NCBI RefSeq assembly: GCF_003385395.1
Contig: NZ_QNUG01000022.1
Location: forward strand, 1 to 58,827
Direction of reading: 5' to 3'
DNA length: 58,827 nt
Origin: Epilithonimonas hispanica
GTDB taxonomy: Bacteria > Bacteroidota > Bacteroidia > Flavobacteriales > Weeksellaceae
Shown: positions 46,023-55,494 of the stretch, one piece after another
Numbering within the stretch: the stretch's first letter is position 1
Layout of the letters: every line of letters starts with the position of its first letter
Position numbers and translations under genes: made by a program
The notes under the pieces: model-generated
What the model saw: only the letters and a program-made list of their open reading frames with translations
Told to the model about the DNA's origin: nothing
Database searches by the model: none

Positions 46023-48650
46023 ATGAAAAGAATCCTGTTTTCCTTATCAGTCTTCATCTGCGTATTCTCTTCCGCACAGAATTTCAAATATCCGTTCCAG
46101 AACCCCAGACTTCCTGTTGAACAAAGAATTGAAAATCTTCTCGGATTATTGACGGTTGATGAAAAAATCGGGATGATGATGGACAATTCCAAAGCAGTTC
46201 CGAGGTTGGATATTCCCGGTTACGGTTGGTGGAACGAGGCACTTCACGGTGTTGCAAGAGCAGGAACAGCTACGGTTTTTCCGCAGGCAATCGGAATGGC
46301 GGCAACCTGGGATGTTCCGGAACATCTCAAAACGTTTGAAATGATTTCCGATGAAGCCAGAGCAAAATATAATAGATCTTTTGATGAATCTCAAAAAACC
46401 GGACGCTACGAAGGACTTACATTCTGGACACCAAACATCAATATTTTCCGCGATCCGAGATGGGGAAGAGGTCAGGAAACTTATGGTGAGGATCCTTATC
46501 TGACTTCAGTTTTAGGTGTTGCAGCCGTAAAAGGTTTGCAGGGAAACGATCCGAAATATTTTAAAACGCACGCCTGCGCCAAACATTTTGCCGTTCACAG
46601 CGGTCCGGAATGGAACCGACACTCTTACAACGCCGAAGTTTCCAAAAGAGATTTATACGAAACCTATCTTCCGGCTTTCAAAGCATTGGTTCTGGAAGGA
46701 AATGTAAGGGAAGTGATGTGCGCGTATAATGCATTCGACGGTCAACCTTGCTGTGCAAACAATACTTTACTGACAGAAATTCTTCGCGGAAAATGGAACT
46801 ACGATGGAATGGTCGTTTCCGATTGTTGGGCATTGGCAGATTTCTACCAGAAACAGTACCACGGAACACATCCTGACGAAAAAAGTACCGCCGCAGACGC
46901 CCTGAAACATTCTACAGATCTGGAGTGTGGCGACACGTATAATAATTTAAATAAATCTCTCGCAAGCGGATTAATCACCGAGAAAGACCTCGATATTTCG
47001 ATGCGAAGAATTCTGAAAGGTTGGTTTGAATTAGGAATGCTCGACCCAAAATCTTCCGTTCACTGGAACTCCATTCCATATTCAGTTGTTGATTCTGAAG
47101 AGCATAAAAAACAGGCTTTAAAAATGGCTCAGAAATCTATTGTTCTGATGAAAAATGAGAATAATATTTTGCCTTTAAATAAAAATATCAAAAAAATTGC
47201 TGTTGTCGGTCCAAACGCTGATGACGGATTGATGCAGTTGGGAAATTATAACGGAACACCTTCATCCATCGTAACGATTTTGGACGGTATCAAAACCAAA
47301 TTTCCAAACGCAGAAATTATTTATGAAAAAGGAACTGAAGTCGCAGACCCATCTTCCAGAACTTCGCTTTACCAAAACTTTTTAAGCCAGAAAAAAGGCG
47401 AAAAAGGAATGAAAGTAGCGTTTTTCAACAATAATGAATCCAAAGGAACTCCCGCTAATGTTTCTGTCAACAAAAGCGGAATCAATTACAACAGTTTTGG
47501 CGGAACTCAGCTCGCCCCGAATGTCGGAAGAGAAAATACATCGGCTATTATTTCCGGCGTTTTCAAAAGCCCTTACACGGGCGATGTAATTCTTTCGCCA
47601 TCAACTTCCGATGTTTACACACTTTTTGTTGACGGTAAAGAAATCGCCACCAGAAAAGGTCCAGACGCAAGACATCCTTCAGAATTTCCTGTAAAAATGG
47701 AAACAGGCAAGGAATACAATATTGAATTACGTCACACCCAAAAAGGAAAATATGTAAGCATCACTTTTGATGTCTACAGAAAAGATCCTGTTAATTTTGC
47801 TGCAGTAAAGGAAAAAGTGAAAGATGCGGACGTTATTGTCTTCGCGGGCGGACTTTCTCCAAGTCTGGAAGGCGAAGAAATGATGGTGAACGCAGAAGGT
47901 TTCAAAGGCGGCGATAAAACGTCTATCGACCTTCCGAAAGTTCAGCGTGAATTGCTGGCTGAACTAAGAAAAACAGGAAAACCTGTCGTTTTTGTCCTTA
48001 GTACGGGAAGTTCATTGGGTTTAGCGCAGGATGAAAAAAATTATGATGCGTTGATTAATGCTTGGTATGGCGGACAATCCGGCGGAACTGCCGTTGCAGA
48101 CGTTTTGGCGGGAGATTACAATCCGTCCGGAAGATTACCGATTACATTCTATAAAAATCTGGAACAGCTTGATAATAATTTGTCTACAACCAGCAAACAT
48201 CAGGGTTTTGAAAACTATGATATGCAGGGAAGAACCTATCGTTATATCACGGAAAAGCCATTGTATGCTTTCGGTCACGGGTTGAGTTATTCAAAATTTG
48301 CTTACGGAAATGCTAGGCTGAACAAAAATACCATCAATGCTAATGAAAATCTGACGATTACAATTCCTGTTACCAATAATTCGGAAAGAGATGGTGAGGA
48401 AGTGATTCAGATTTATGTCAAAAGAAACAATGATACATCAGCCCCTGTAAAGACTTTGAGAGCCTTTGAAAGGGTTTTGATTAAATCTAAGGAAACAAAA
48501 AATATTCAATTAACGATTTCTAAAGATTCATTTAAATTTTATGATGAAAAAGTAGATGACTTAGCTCCAAAAGCAGGAGATTACACGATTTTCTACGGCG
48601 GAACTTCCGATGAATCCGGATTGAAAAGCCTTCAATTGAAAGTAAACTAA
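46023..48650 (+). CDS. GH3 beta-xylosidase with PA14 insertion
   Basis: 875 residues with signal peptide MKRILFSLSVFICVFSSAQ. The N-terminal barrel has PGYGWWNEALHGVARAG, TFWTPNINIFRDPRWGRGQETYGEDP and KHFAVHSGPEWNRHSYNA; the nucleophile is Asp267 in VVSDCWALADF. The second domain (KKIAVVGPNADDGLMQLGNYNG) is interrupted by a PA14-like region (about residues 465-590, SPSTSDVYTLFVDGKEIATRKG). A Fn3-like domain closes the protein (ENLTITIPVTNNSERDGEEVIQIYVK). This domain order is that of plant-biomass beta-xylosidases acting on xylo-oligosaccharides in the periplasm. It is transcribed from its own operator-promoter block. Confidence 0.92.
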   Translation: MKRILFSLSVFICVFSSAQNFKYPFQNPRLPVEQRIENLLGLLTVDEKIGMMMDNSKAVPRLDIPGYGWWNEALHGVARAGTATVFPQAIGMAATWDVPEHLKTFEMISDEARAKYNRSFDESQKTGRYEGLTFWTPNINIFRDPRWGRGQETYGEDPYLTSVLGVAAVKGLQGNDPKYFKTHACAKHFAVHSGPEWNRHSYNAEVSKRDLYETYLPAFKALVLEGNVREVMCAYNAFDGQPCCANNTLLTEILRGKWNYDGMVVSDCWALADFYQKQYHGTHPDEKSTAADALKHSTDLECGDTYNNLNKSLASGLITEKDLDISMRRILKGWFELGMLDPKSSVHWNSIPYSVVDSEEHKKQALKMAQKSIVLMKNENNILPLNKNIKKIAVVGPNADDGLMQLGNYNGTPSSIVTILDGIKTKFPNAEIIYEKGTEVADPSSRTSLYQNFLSQKKGEKGMKVAFFNNNESKGTPANVSVNKSGINYNSFGGTQLAPNVGRENTSAIISGVFKSPYTGDVILSPSTSDVYTLFVDGKEIATRKGPDARHPSEFPVKMETGKEYNIELRHTQKGKYVSITFDVYRKDPVNFAAVKEKVKDADVIVFAGGLSPSLEGEEMMVNAEGFKGGDKTSIDLPKVQRELLAELRKTGKPVVFVLSTGSSLGLAQDEKNYDALINAWYGGQSGGTAVADVLAGDYNPSGRLPITFYKNLEQLDNNLSTTSKHQGFENYDMQGRTYRYITEKPLYAFGHGLSYSKFAYGNARLNKNTINANENLTITIPVTNNSERDGEEVIQIYVKRNNDTSAPVKTLRAFERVLIKSKETKNIQLTISKDSFKFYDEKVDDLAPKAGDYTIFYGGTSDESGLKSLQLKVN

Positions 48651-48870
48651 TCTTTACTGTTAAAACTAATTTTAAATTAACCGCAAATCGAAGATTCGGC
48701 AGAGCTAAAAGAGGCAAAAAATTAGACTTCAAAAGTCTGCAAAATAAAAAATCAAAGATTTTTTTTAAGCTTATGTGTTCTTTTTTATATCCAAATATTA
48801 AGCTTAAAAAATAAAGTACTGAAATCTTTTGTGCCTTTTGTGGTTAGAAAAACTGTCTAAAAATCAATCA
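48651..48870. other. Gap between GH3 and GH51 with small hairpins and leader repeat copy 4
   Basis: AAAAATC-AAA-GATTTTT near 48747-48763 followed by more T could be a weak terminator. AGACTT/AAGTCT near 48724 is a further small stem. AAATCTTTTGTGCCTTTTGTGG (near 48822-48842) resembles the TTTGCG leader repeats. No operator or gene was recognised. Confidence 0.4.
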
Positions 48871-50853
48871 ATGAAAACAAAAACCAAAATATTCACAACC
48901 GCTATTTCGCTAAGTGTTGCATTTTTTTCAGCCCAAAATAAAACTATCAAAACCCATTTCCTCGATTTGGACGGAACTACTACCAACATCAAAATCCAGC
49001 CCACGATGTACGGGATTTTCTTCGAAGACATCAACTTTGCGGCAGACGGCGGATTGTATGCAGAACTGATTAAAAACCGAAGTTTCGAGTTTGATGAACC
49101 GTTGACAGGCTGGAAACAACCCAACACAAAAACACTTTCTCCAAACTTGGATTCCGGTTTTTTAACAATTATAACCGACAAATCCAAATCCAATAAAAAT
49201 TATGCAAGAATTACGGTTTGGAATGATAAAAATTATATTCTTGAGAACGAAGGTTTCAGAGGAATTGGTTTGCATCAAGGGGAGAAATATGACTTAAGTT
49301 TCAATTTAGAAAGCATTTCAGGCAATATTTCTGCCATCAATACAAGCCTGATTGATGAAAACGGAACAGTGATTTCTTCAGTTTCTACAATCATCAAAGG
49401 CGGAGGCTGGCAAAAATATAATGCTGTTTTCGCACCTTCCAAAACTGTTGAAAAAGCTAAACTTCAGATCACTTTTACCGGAAAAGGCGTTGTGAATATG
49501 GATATGATTTCACTATTTCCTCAAGATACCTGGAAAGGCAGAAAAGGTGGTTTAAGAAAAGATTTGGTTCAAAAATTATATGATTTACAACCCGGATTTT
49601 TACGTTTTCCTGGTGGCTGTATCGTGGAAGGAAGAACGTTGGCAGAACGTTACCAATGGAAAAAAACGGTTGGTAAAGTGGAAGACCGGGAAAATCTGAT
49701 TAATAAATGGAACAACGGATTTGCCCATCGTCTTACGCCGGATTATTGGCAGTCTTTCGGACTTGGATTTTTTGAATATTTCCAGCTTGCGGAAGATTTA
49801 GGCGCAGAACCGCTTCCGATTTTAAGCTGCGGAATGGCCTGTCAGTTCAATACAGCCGAACTTGTAAAAATGGAGGATTTGGATCCTTACATTCAGGATG
49901 CTTTGGATCTGATTGAATTTGCAAACGGCGATTCCAACACGAAATGGGGAAAAATTCGTACTGAAATGGGACATCCTACGCCTTTCAATATGAAATACAT
50001 CGGCGTCGGAAACGAGCAGTGGGGCGCAGATTATATTGAACGTTACAAAGTTTTTGAAAAAGCGATTCACGCCAAATATCCCGATGTCAAAATCATTTCC
50101 GGAAGCGGGCCGTCTCCCGATGGCGAATTTTTCGATTACGGCTGGAAAGAGCTTAAAAAACTGAATGCACAAATCGTCGATGAACATTATTACAATTCTC
50201 CGGAATGGTTCTTAAAAAATGCAGATAGATACGATAAATACGATAGAAGAGGACCAAAAGTTTTCGCCGGAGAATATGCCGCACAATCGGTTGGCGTTGT
50301 AAAACCTGACAATAAAAATAACTGGTTGACCGCACTTTCAGAAGCCGCTTTTATGACCGGACTGGAACGCAACGCAGATGTTGTGACAATGACTTCTTAT
50401 GCACCGCTTTTCGCCCACGCAGAAGGTTGGCAATGGACGCCGGATTTAATTTGGTTCAATAATTTAAAATCTTACGCTACTCCGAATTATTACGTTCAGA
50501 AATTATTCTCCAACAACAAAGGAACGGATTTAATTAAAATCTCAGAAAACGGAAAACCGTTGAAAGGGGAGGATAATCTCTATGCATCGGCAGTTCGTGA
50601 CCTTAAAAAGGAAGAAACTATTATTAAAATTGTTAATGCTAATTCTGAGGGAACCTCAGTTGAAATCAACCCGAAAAATAGTAAAATGGGCAGTCAATTC
50701 ACCAAAATTGTACTGACTTCTGCAGGACTTTCCGATGAAAATAATTTCCAATCAGAAACCATTACACCAAAAGAGGAAACGCAGGCCATTAAAAAAGGAA
50801 AGATTTCTGTTGAAATTCCCGCAAATTCTTTAGTTGTTTTGAAAATAAAATAG
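48871..50853 (+). CDS. GH51 alpha-L-arabinofuranosidase
   Basis: 660 residues from the ATG at 48871. An upstream ATG at 48829 would add 14 residues that spoil the signal peptide (MKTKTKIFTTAISLSVAFFSAQ). The family motifs are PTMYGIFFEDINFAADGGLYAELIKNRSFE at the start, an inserted beta-sandwich (residues about 75-215), FLRFPGGCIVEG, the acid/base Glu382 in GVGNEQWG, VDEHYYNSPEWF, and the nucleophile Glu468 in FAGEYAAQS. The chain ends with a beta-sandwich. It releases L-arabinose from arabinoxylan or arabinan oligomers. It is placed directly before the arabinose catabolic genes. Confidence 0.94.
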   Translation: MKTKTKIFTTAISLSVAFFSAQNKTIKTHFLDLDGTTTNIKIQPTMYGIFFEDINFAADGGLYAELIKNRSFEFDEPLTGWKQPNTKTLSPNLDSGFLTIITDKSKSNKNYARITVWNDKNYILENEGFRGIGLHQGEKYDLSFNLESISGNISAINTSLIDENGTVISSVSTIIKGGGWQKYNAVFAPSKTVEKAKLQITFTGKGVVNMDMISLFPQDTWKGRKGGLRKDLVQKLYDLQPGFLRFPGGCIVEGRTLAERYQWKKTVGKVEDRENLINKWNNGFAHRLTPDYWQSFGLGFFEYFQLAEDLGAEPLPILSCGMACQFNTAELVKMEDLDPYIQDALDLIEFANGDSNTKWGKIRTEMGHPTPFNMKYIGVGNEQWGADYIERYKVFEKAIHAKYPDVKIISGSGPSPDGEFFDYGWKELKKLNAQIVDEHYYNSPEWFLKNADRYDKYDRRGPKVFAGEYAAQSVGVVKPDNKNNWLTALSEAAFMTGLERNADVVTMTSYAPLFAHAEGWQWTPDLIWFNNLKSYATPNYYVQKLFSNNKGTDLIKISENGKPLKGEDNLYASAVRDLKKEETIIKIVNANSEGTSVEINPKNSKMGSQFTKIVLTSAGLSDENNFQSETITPKEETQAIKKGKISVEIPANSLVVLKIK

Positions 50854-50889
50854 CTTCAAAACACCGTAAATAAAGGAAAATTTAAAATT

Positions 50890-50932
50890 AAGTGTAAATA
50901 TTACATTTATTTAAAATAGAATCTTATATTTG
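50890..50932 (+). promoter_or_regulatory. Operator and promoter of araB
   Basis: The operator AAGTGTAA-ATA-TTACATTT (50890-50908) has 7 of 8 half-site pairs matched. A spacer follows, then the -7 element TATATTTG at 50925-50932. The block ATAGAATCTTATATTTGTT is the same here and close to it before GH3. The leader to the start codon is about 135 nt. Confidence 0.72.
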
Positions 50933-51073
50933 TTTTAGCTCTTAAACAGAAAACGAGAGAATTCTTTAAGGTAAATGAAAACTTAATGAAAAATCTTTGT
51001 AGAATATAATCCATTGCATCGGTTATTTTAAAAAGAGCTAAAAACAAATAATCAAAATAAATCACTTTCGTTA

Positions 51074-52768
51074 ATGAAAAAATACGTTATCGGCTTAGAC
51101 TACGGAACAGACTCCGTTCGGGCCGTTTTGATTGATACGGAAAACGGGGCAGAACTGGCAACTTCCGTAAGCTATTACCAAAGATGGAAAGAAGGAAAAT
51201 TCTGCAAGCCGGAAGAAAATCAATTTCGTCAGCATCCGCTAGACCACATCGAAGGTTTGGAAAAAACCATTTCAACCCTTGTCAAGGAAAGTGGCGTTGC
51301 GCCGGAAAATATCGCCAGTATTTGTATTGATACGACAGGTTCGTCACCGCTTCCCGTGAATAAGGATGGAATTGCCTTGTCACTTTTGCCTGAATTTTCA
51401 GAAAATCCCAATGCAATGATGGTGCTGTGGAAAGACCATACTTCCATCAACGAAGCCGAAGAAATCAACCATCTGGCAAGAAACTGGGGTGGCGAAGATT
51501 ATACAAAATTTGAAGGTGGAATCTATTCTTCCGAATGGTTTTGGGCAAAAATTCTTCACATCAACAAAGATGAAGCGGTGAAAAATGCCGCATACAGCTG
51601 GATGGAGCATTGCGATTACCTCACATTTTTACTTTCCGACAACCAGGATTTAGCAACTTTTAAAAGAAGCCGTTGTGCAGCCGGTCACAAAGCAATGTGG
51701 CACGAATCGTGGGACGGACTTCCTTCCAAAGAGTTTCTCGGTCAGCTGGATTCTTCACTGGCAGAACTTCGTGACAGGCTGTACGATAAAACCTACACGT
51801 CCGATGAAGTTGCCGGAAATCTGAACGAAGAATGGGCAACAAAATTAGGCTTAACGACCAATACGGTAATTGCTGTCGGAACTTTCGACGCTCATTCAGG
51901 AGCGGTGGGAGCAAAAGTAGAGGAGAATACACTAATCAGAATTATGGGAACGTCAACCTGCGATATTATGGTGGCTCCCAACGAAATCATCGGCGACAAA
52001 ACAGTTAAAGGAATCTGCGGACAGGTCGATGGTTCTGTAATTCCTGGGTTGATGGGGCTGGAAGCGGGGCAATCTGCATTTGGTGACGTTCTGGCTTGGT
52101 ACAAAGACATTCTGACCTGGCCTACACACAATATTTTGATGAATTCCAATGTCATTGATGAAAATCAAAAACAGTTGCTGAAAGAAGAAATAGAAAACAA
52201 TCTTATTCGCAATCTCACTTTGGAAGCGGAAAAAATTCCACTTTCGGAGGTGGTTCCGGTTGCTTTGGATTGGATTAACGGACGAAGAACACCAGACGCC
52301 AATCAGGAACTGAAAATGGCGATTAGCAACCTTTCATTGGGAACAAAAGCACCACATATTTTCAAAGCTTTGGTGAATGCCATTTGCTTTGGAGCAAAAA
52401 AAATCGTTGACCGTTTCGAAGAAGAAGGCGTAAAAATCGAAAAAGTGATAGGAATTGGTGGCGTTGCCAGAAAATCCCCTTTTATTATGCAGACTTTGGG
52501 CAACGTTCTTAATATGCCGATTGTTGTTGCAGCTTCAGATCAGGCTCCGGCTTTGGGTGCAGCCATTTATGCGGCCGTTGCGGCTGGAATTTATCCGACT
52601 GTTCAGGAAGCAAGCCAAAAAATGGGTTCCGATTTCGAAGCAGAATATTTCCCACAGGCTGAAAAGGTAGAAAAATATGCAGAATTTATGAAACAATATC
52701 AGATTCTAGCAGATTTCACAGAAAATAATATCAAGTCTAAGAAAAAGTTGACAGTTGACAGTTTATAA
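51074..52768 (+). CDS. araB: L-ribulokinase
   Basis: 564 residues, normal for ribulokinase of the FGGY family, which phosphorylates L-ribulose. The N-terminal motif is GLDYGTDSVRAVLIDTENG. Family-specific parts include SICIDTTGSSPLPVNKDG, MVLWKDHTSINEAEEIN, RCAAGHKAMWH, and GTFDAHSGAVGAKV. The C-terminal ATPase motifs are RIMGTSTCDIMV and IGIGGVARKSPFIMQ followed by ASDQAPALGAAIYAA. The longer length and ARN-type motifs separate it from the xylulokinase at 12564. It has its own operator-promoter and leads the ara genes. Confidence 0.95.
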   Translation: MKKYVIGLDYGTDSVRAVLIDTENGAELATSVSYYQRWKEGKFCKPEENQFRQHPLDHIEGLEKTISTLVKESGVAPENIASICIDTTGSSPLPVNKDGIALSLLPEFSENPNAMMVLWKDHTSINEAEEINHLARNWGGEDYTKFEGGIYSSEWFWAKILHINKDEAVKNAAYSWMEHCDYLTFLLSDNQDLATFKRSRCAAGHKAMWHESWDGLPSKEFLGQLDSSLAELRDRLYDKTYTSDEVAGNLNEEWATKLGLTTNTVIAVGTFDAHSGAVGAKVEENTLIRIMGTSTCDIMVAPNEIIGDKTVKGICGQVDGSVIPGLMGLEAGQSAFGDVLAWYKDILTWPTHNILMNSNVIDENQKQLLKEEIENNLIRNLTLEAEKIPLSEVVPVALDWINGRRTPDANQELKMAISNLSLGTKAPHIFKALVNAICFGAKKIVDRFEEEGVKIEKVIGIGGVARKSPFIMQTLGNVLNMPIVVAASDQAPALGAAIYAAVAAGIYPTVQEASQKMGSDFEAEYFPQAEKVEKYAEFMKQYQILADFTENNIKSKKKLTVDSL

Positions 52769-52790
52769 TTGATAGGAATTAATAAAAACA

Positions 52791-53068
52791 GCTCCGTAGG
52801 AGCGCCCTGTTAATAGCAAATATGTAAACATTATCATCACAAAGAGAGCCTCGTAGAGGCGACCTGTTAAATATTTACATTAAGTGGAACAACCGTCAAC
52901 AAGCCGGGCTGCGTGCAATTCGACGTTTAAAACTTGAATAAGATTATTCAATAGAGGCGGGTTTTAGCCCGTCTACAAAAGAACGAAAACAAATTCGGCT
53001 TTAGCCGAAACGTAAATTTTGGCTAAAGCCAAATGAAAATCAAAAATAAGACATCGGGCTAAAGCCTG
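52791..53068. repeat. Dense block of two palindromic repeat families between araB and araD
   Basis: GCTCCGTAGGAGCGCCCTGTTAAT (52791-52814) and GCCTCGTAGAGGCGACCTGTT (from 52848) are of the CGACCTGTT family. CGGGTTTTAGCCCG (52958-52971), TTCGGCTTTAGCCGAA (52994-53009), TTGGCTAAAGCCAA (53019-53032) and CGGGCTAAAGCCTG (53055-53068) are of the GGCTTTAGCC family. No gene is seen in the 365-bp gap. Confidence 0.8.
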
Positions 53069-53133
53069 ACGCAATTGAAAAATAAATATTTGATTCTTAA
53101 ATCAATAATATTTCAATCATTAATAAAATAAAA

Positions 53134-53832
53134 ATGAGCATCTATAAAGAATTAAAACGAGAATGTTACGAAGCCAATATGCAGCTCGAAGCATTGAAGC
53201 TGGTCGTTTACACATTCGGAAATGTAAGCGCTGTCGACCGTGACAAAGGAATCTTTGCCATCAAACCGAGCGGTGTTCCTTACGAATTATTGAAGCCGGA
53301 AGACATCGTGATTTTAGATTACGATGTCAATGTGGTAGAAGGAAATTTAAGACCGTCTTCCGATACCAAAACCCACGCTTATCTTTATAAAAACTGGGAA
53401 AACATCGGTGGAATCTCACATACACACGCCATCTATTCCGTAGCTTGGGCACAGGCACAGCTAGACATCCCGATTTTCGGAACGACCCACGCAGACCATC
53501 TGACAACAGATATTCCTTGCGCACCGCCGATGCGAGACGATTTAATCGAAGGAAACTACGAATACAACACCGGAATCCAGATTCTGGATTGTTTCAAAGA
53601 AAAGAATTTGTCTTACGAAGAAGTGGAAATGGTACTCATCGGAAATCACGGACCGTTCACCTGGGGAAAAAATGCTGAAAAAGCCGTTTACAACAGCAAA
53701 GTCCTCGAAACCATCGCTGAAATGGCTTATCTCACAAGGCAAATTAATCCGAATGCGCCGCGTTTGAAAGATTCATTAATCAAAAAACATTACGAACGGA
53801 AACACGGCAAAAACGCCTATTACGGACAATAA
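53134..53832 (+). CDS. araD: L-ribulose-5-phosphate 4-epimerase
   Basis: 232 residues, full length for the class II aldolase-related epimerase that turns L-ribulose 5-phosphate into D-xylulose 5-phosphate. The zinc ligands are in ISHTHAIYSVAWAQ and a third His in LIGNHGPFTWG. FGNVSAVDRDKGIFAIKPSGVPYE is the phosphate and substrate loop. It is cytoplasmic. The product is the same as that of xylulokinase, so here the arabinose and xylose routes meet. Confidence 0.96.
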   Translation: MSIYKELKRECYEANMQLEALKLVVYTFGNVSAVDRDKGIFAIKPSGVPYELLKPEDIVILDYDVNVVEGNLRPSSDTKTHAYLYKNWENIGGISHTHAIYSVAWAQAQLDIPIFGTTHADHLTTDIPCAPPMRDDLIEGNYEYNTGIQILDCFKEKNLSYEEVEMVLIGNHGPFTWGKNAEKAVYNSKVLETIAEMAYLTRQINPNAPRLKDSLIKKHYERKHGKNAYYGQ

Positions 53833-53849
53833 TAGAATTAAATAAAGTC

Positions 53850-53924
53850 TGTCATTCTGAACGAAACGTAGTGTAGTGAAGAATCTCAATTATCAACAGA
53901 GATTCTTCGTTCCTCGGAATGACA
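53850..53924. repeat. 75-bp interrupted inverted repeat between araD and araA
   Basis: The outer arms TGTCATTC (53850) and GAATGACA (53917-53924), and inner arms GAAGAATCTC (53878-53887) and GAGATTCTTC (53899-53908), fold into one long hairpin. The text resembles repeats often seen between Bacteroidota genes. Confidence 0.75.
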
Positions 53925-53977
53925 AAACAAAATAATAAAGACTATCAACAATCAACCAACAACATCAACTAAAAAAT

Positions 53978-55474
53978 ATGTTAACACCTCTCAATACGAA
54001 AGAAATCTGGTTCATCACCGGAAGCCAGCATTTATACGGCCCTGAAACATTAGCCCAGGTTGCGGAACATTCAGCGAAAATCGTGGAAGCTTTAAACGCT
54101 TCTTCACAGATTTCTGTGAAAGTCGTTTTGAAGCCAACCGTAAAAACGACAGAAGAAATTTTTGAAACACTTACAGCTGCCAACTTTGCAAAAGATTGTA
54201 TCGGAATCGTAACCTGGATGCACACGTTTTCACCCGCAAAAATGTGGATTCGTGGACTGACCGCATTACAAAAGCCAATGTTGCATCTTCATACGCAATT
54301 CAACCAGGATATTCCGTGGTCTACGATGGATATGGATTTTATGAACCTGAATCAGGCTGCGCACGGCGACCGTGAATTCGGATTTATGGTAAGCCGTCTG
54401 CGCAAAAACAGAAAAGTAGTCGTAGGACATTGGGCTGAAGAAAGAGTTCAGAAACAGATTGGAGAATGGACTAGAGTTGCCGCAGGCTGGGATGATTGGC
54501 AAGGTGCAAAATTCGCCCGTTTTGGTGATAATATGAGATTTGTAGCCGTTACGGATGGCGATAAAGTGGAAGCGGAAACCAAATTTGGTTTTTCGGTAAA
54601 CACTTGGGGAATCGGAGATTTGGTGAGCGTTGTCAACTCGATTGGCGATGGCGAAATCAAAACCTTAATTGAAGAATATGAAGCTTCATACAAAATGGCA
54701 GAATCCCTTCTTTCCGGAGGTTCAAACAGAAAATCTCTGGAAGTTGCCGCAAGAATTGAATTAGGTTTGGAAAAATTTCTAAAAGACGGAAATTTCAAAG
54801 GTTTCTCTGATACTTTCGAAGATCTTCACGGATTGGAACAATTGCCTGGAATTGCCGTTCAAAGATTAATGGAAAAGGGTTACGGATTTGCCGGAGAAGG
54901 CGATTGGAAAACTGCCGCTTTGGTTCGTGCAATGAAAACAATGGGACAAGGTTTGGATGGCGGAAACGCCTTTATGGAAGATTATACGTATCATTTAAAT
55001 CCTTCCAATCCTTCGATTTTAGGTTCACATATGTTGGAAGTTGACCCTGTTTTGGCGATTGACAAACCTTCTTGTGAAATTCATCCATTGGGAATTGGCG
55101 GAAAAGCTGACCCGGTTCGTCTGGTTTTCAATTCGAGAGGAAATATCGATTCTTTAAATGCCGCTTTGATGGATTTCGGAAATCATTTCAGACTATTAAT
55201 CAACAAAACAAAAGCGTTGGAAATCACCAAAGAATTGCCAAAACTTCCGGTTGCGAGAGTCCTCTGGAAACCGCTTCCTGACCTGTACACAGCAGCTGAG
55301 GCGTGGATTTTGGCAGGTGGAGCGCATCACACGTGTTACAGTGAGAATATCAGCGTGGAACAGTTGGAAGATTTTGCGGAGATTGCAGGTATCGAATCGC
55401 TTGTTATTGATGAAGATACCAAAATCCGTGATTTTAAGAACACGCTTCGCTGGAATGAAATATATTATCGTTAA
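53978..55474 (+). CDS. araA: L-arabinose isomerase
   Basis: 498 residues, the usual length. It converts L-arabinose to L-ribulose. The motifs are [17 protein letters not shown] at the N-terminus, [82 protein letters not shown]...[10 protein letters not shown] with catalytic Glu and metal ligands, and HHTCYSE near the C-terminus with the last His ligands. It is cytoplasmic. It follows araD after a 145-bp gap holding an inverted repeat. Confidence 0.97.
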   Translation: MLTPLNTKEIWFITGSQHLYGPETLAQVAEHSAKIVEALNASSQISVKVVLKPTVKTTEEIFETLTAANFAKDCIGIVTWMHTFSPAKMWIRGLTALQKPMLHLHTQFNQDIPWSTMDMDFMNLNQAAHGDREFGFMVSRLRKNRKVVVGHWAEERVQKQIGEWTRVAAGWDDWQGAKFARFGDNMRFVAVTDGDKVEAETKFGFSVNTWGIGDLVSVVNSIGDGEIKTLIEEYEASYKMAESLLSGGSNRKSLEVAARIELGLEKFLKDGNFKGFSDTFEDLHGLEQLPGIAVQRLMEKGYGFAGEGDWKTAALVRAMKTMGQGLDGGNAFMEDYTYHLNPSNPSILGSHMLEVDPVLAIDKPSCEIHPLGIGGKADPVRLVFNSRGNIDSLNAALMDFGNHFRLLINKTKALEITKELPKLPVARVLWKPLPDLYTAAEAWILAGGAHHTCYSENISVEQLEDFAEIAGIESLVIDEDTKIRDFKNTLRWNEIYYR

Positions 55475-55494
55475 ACTTGCAAAACTTCTAAAAA

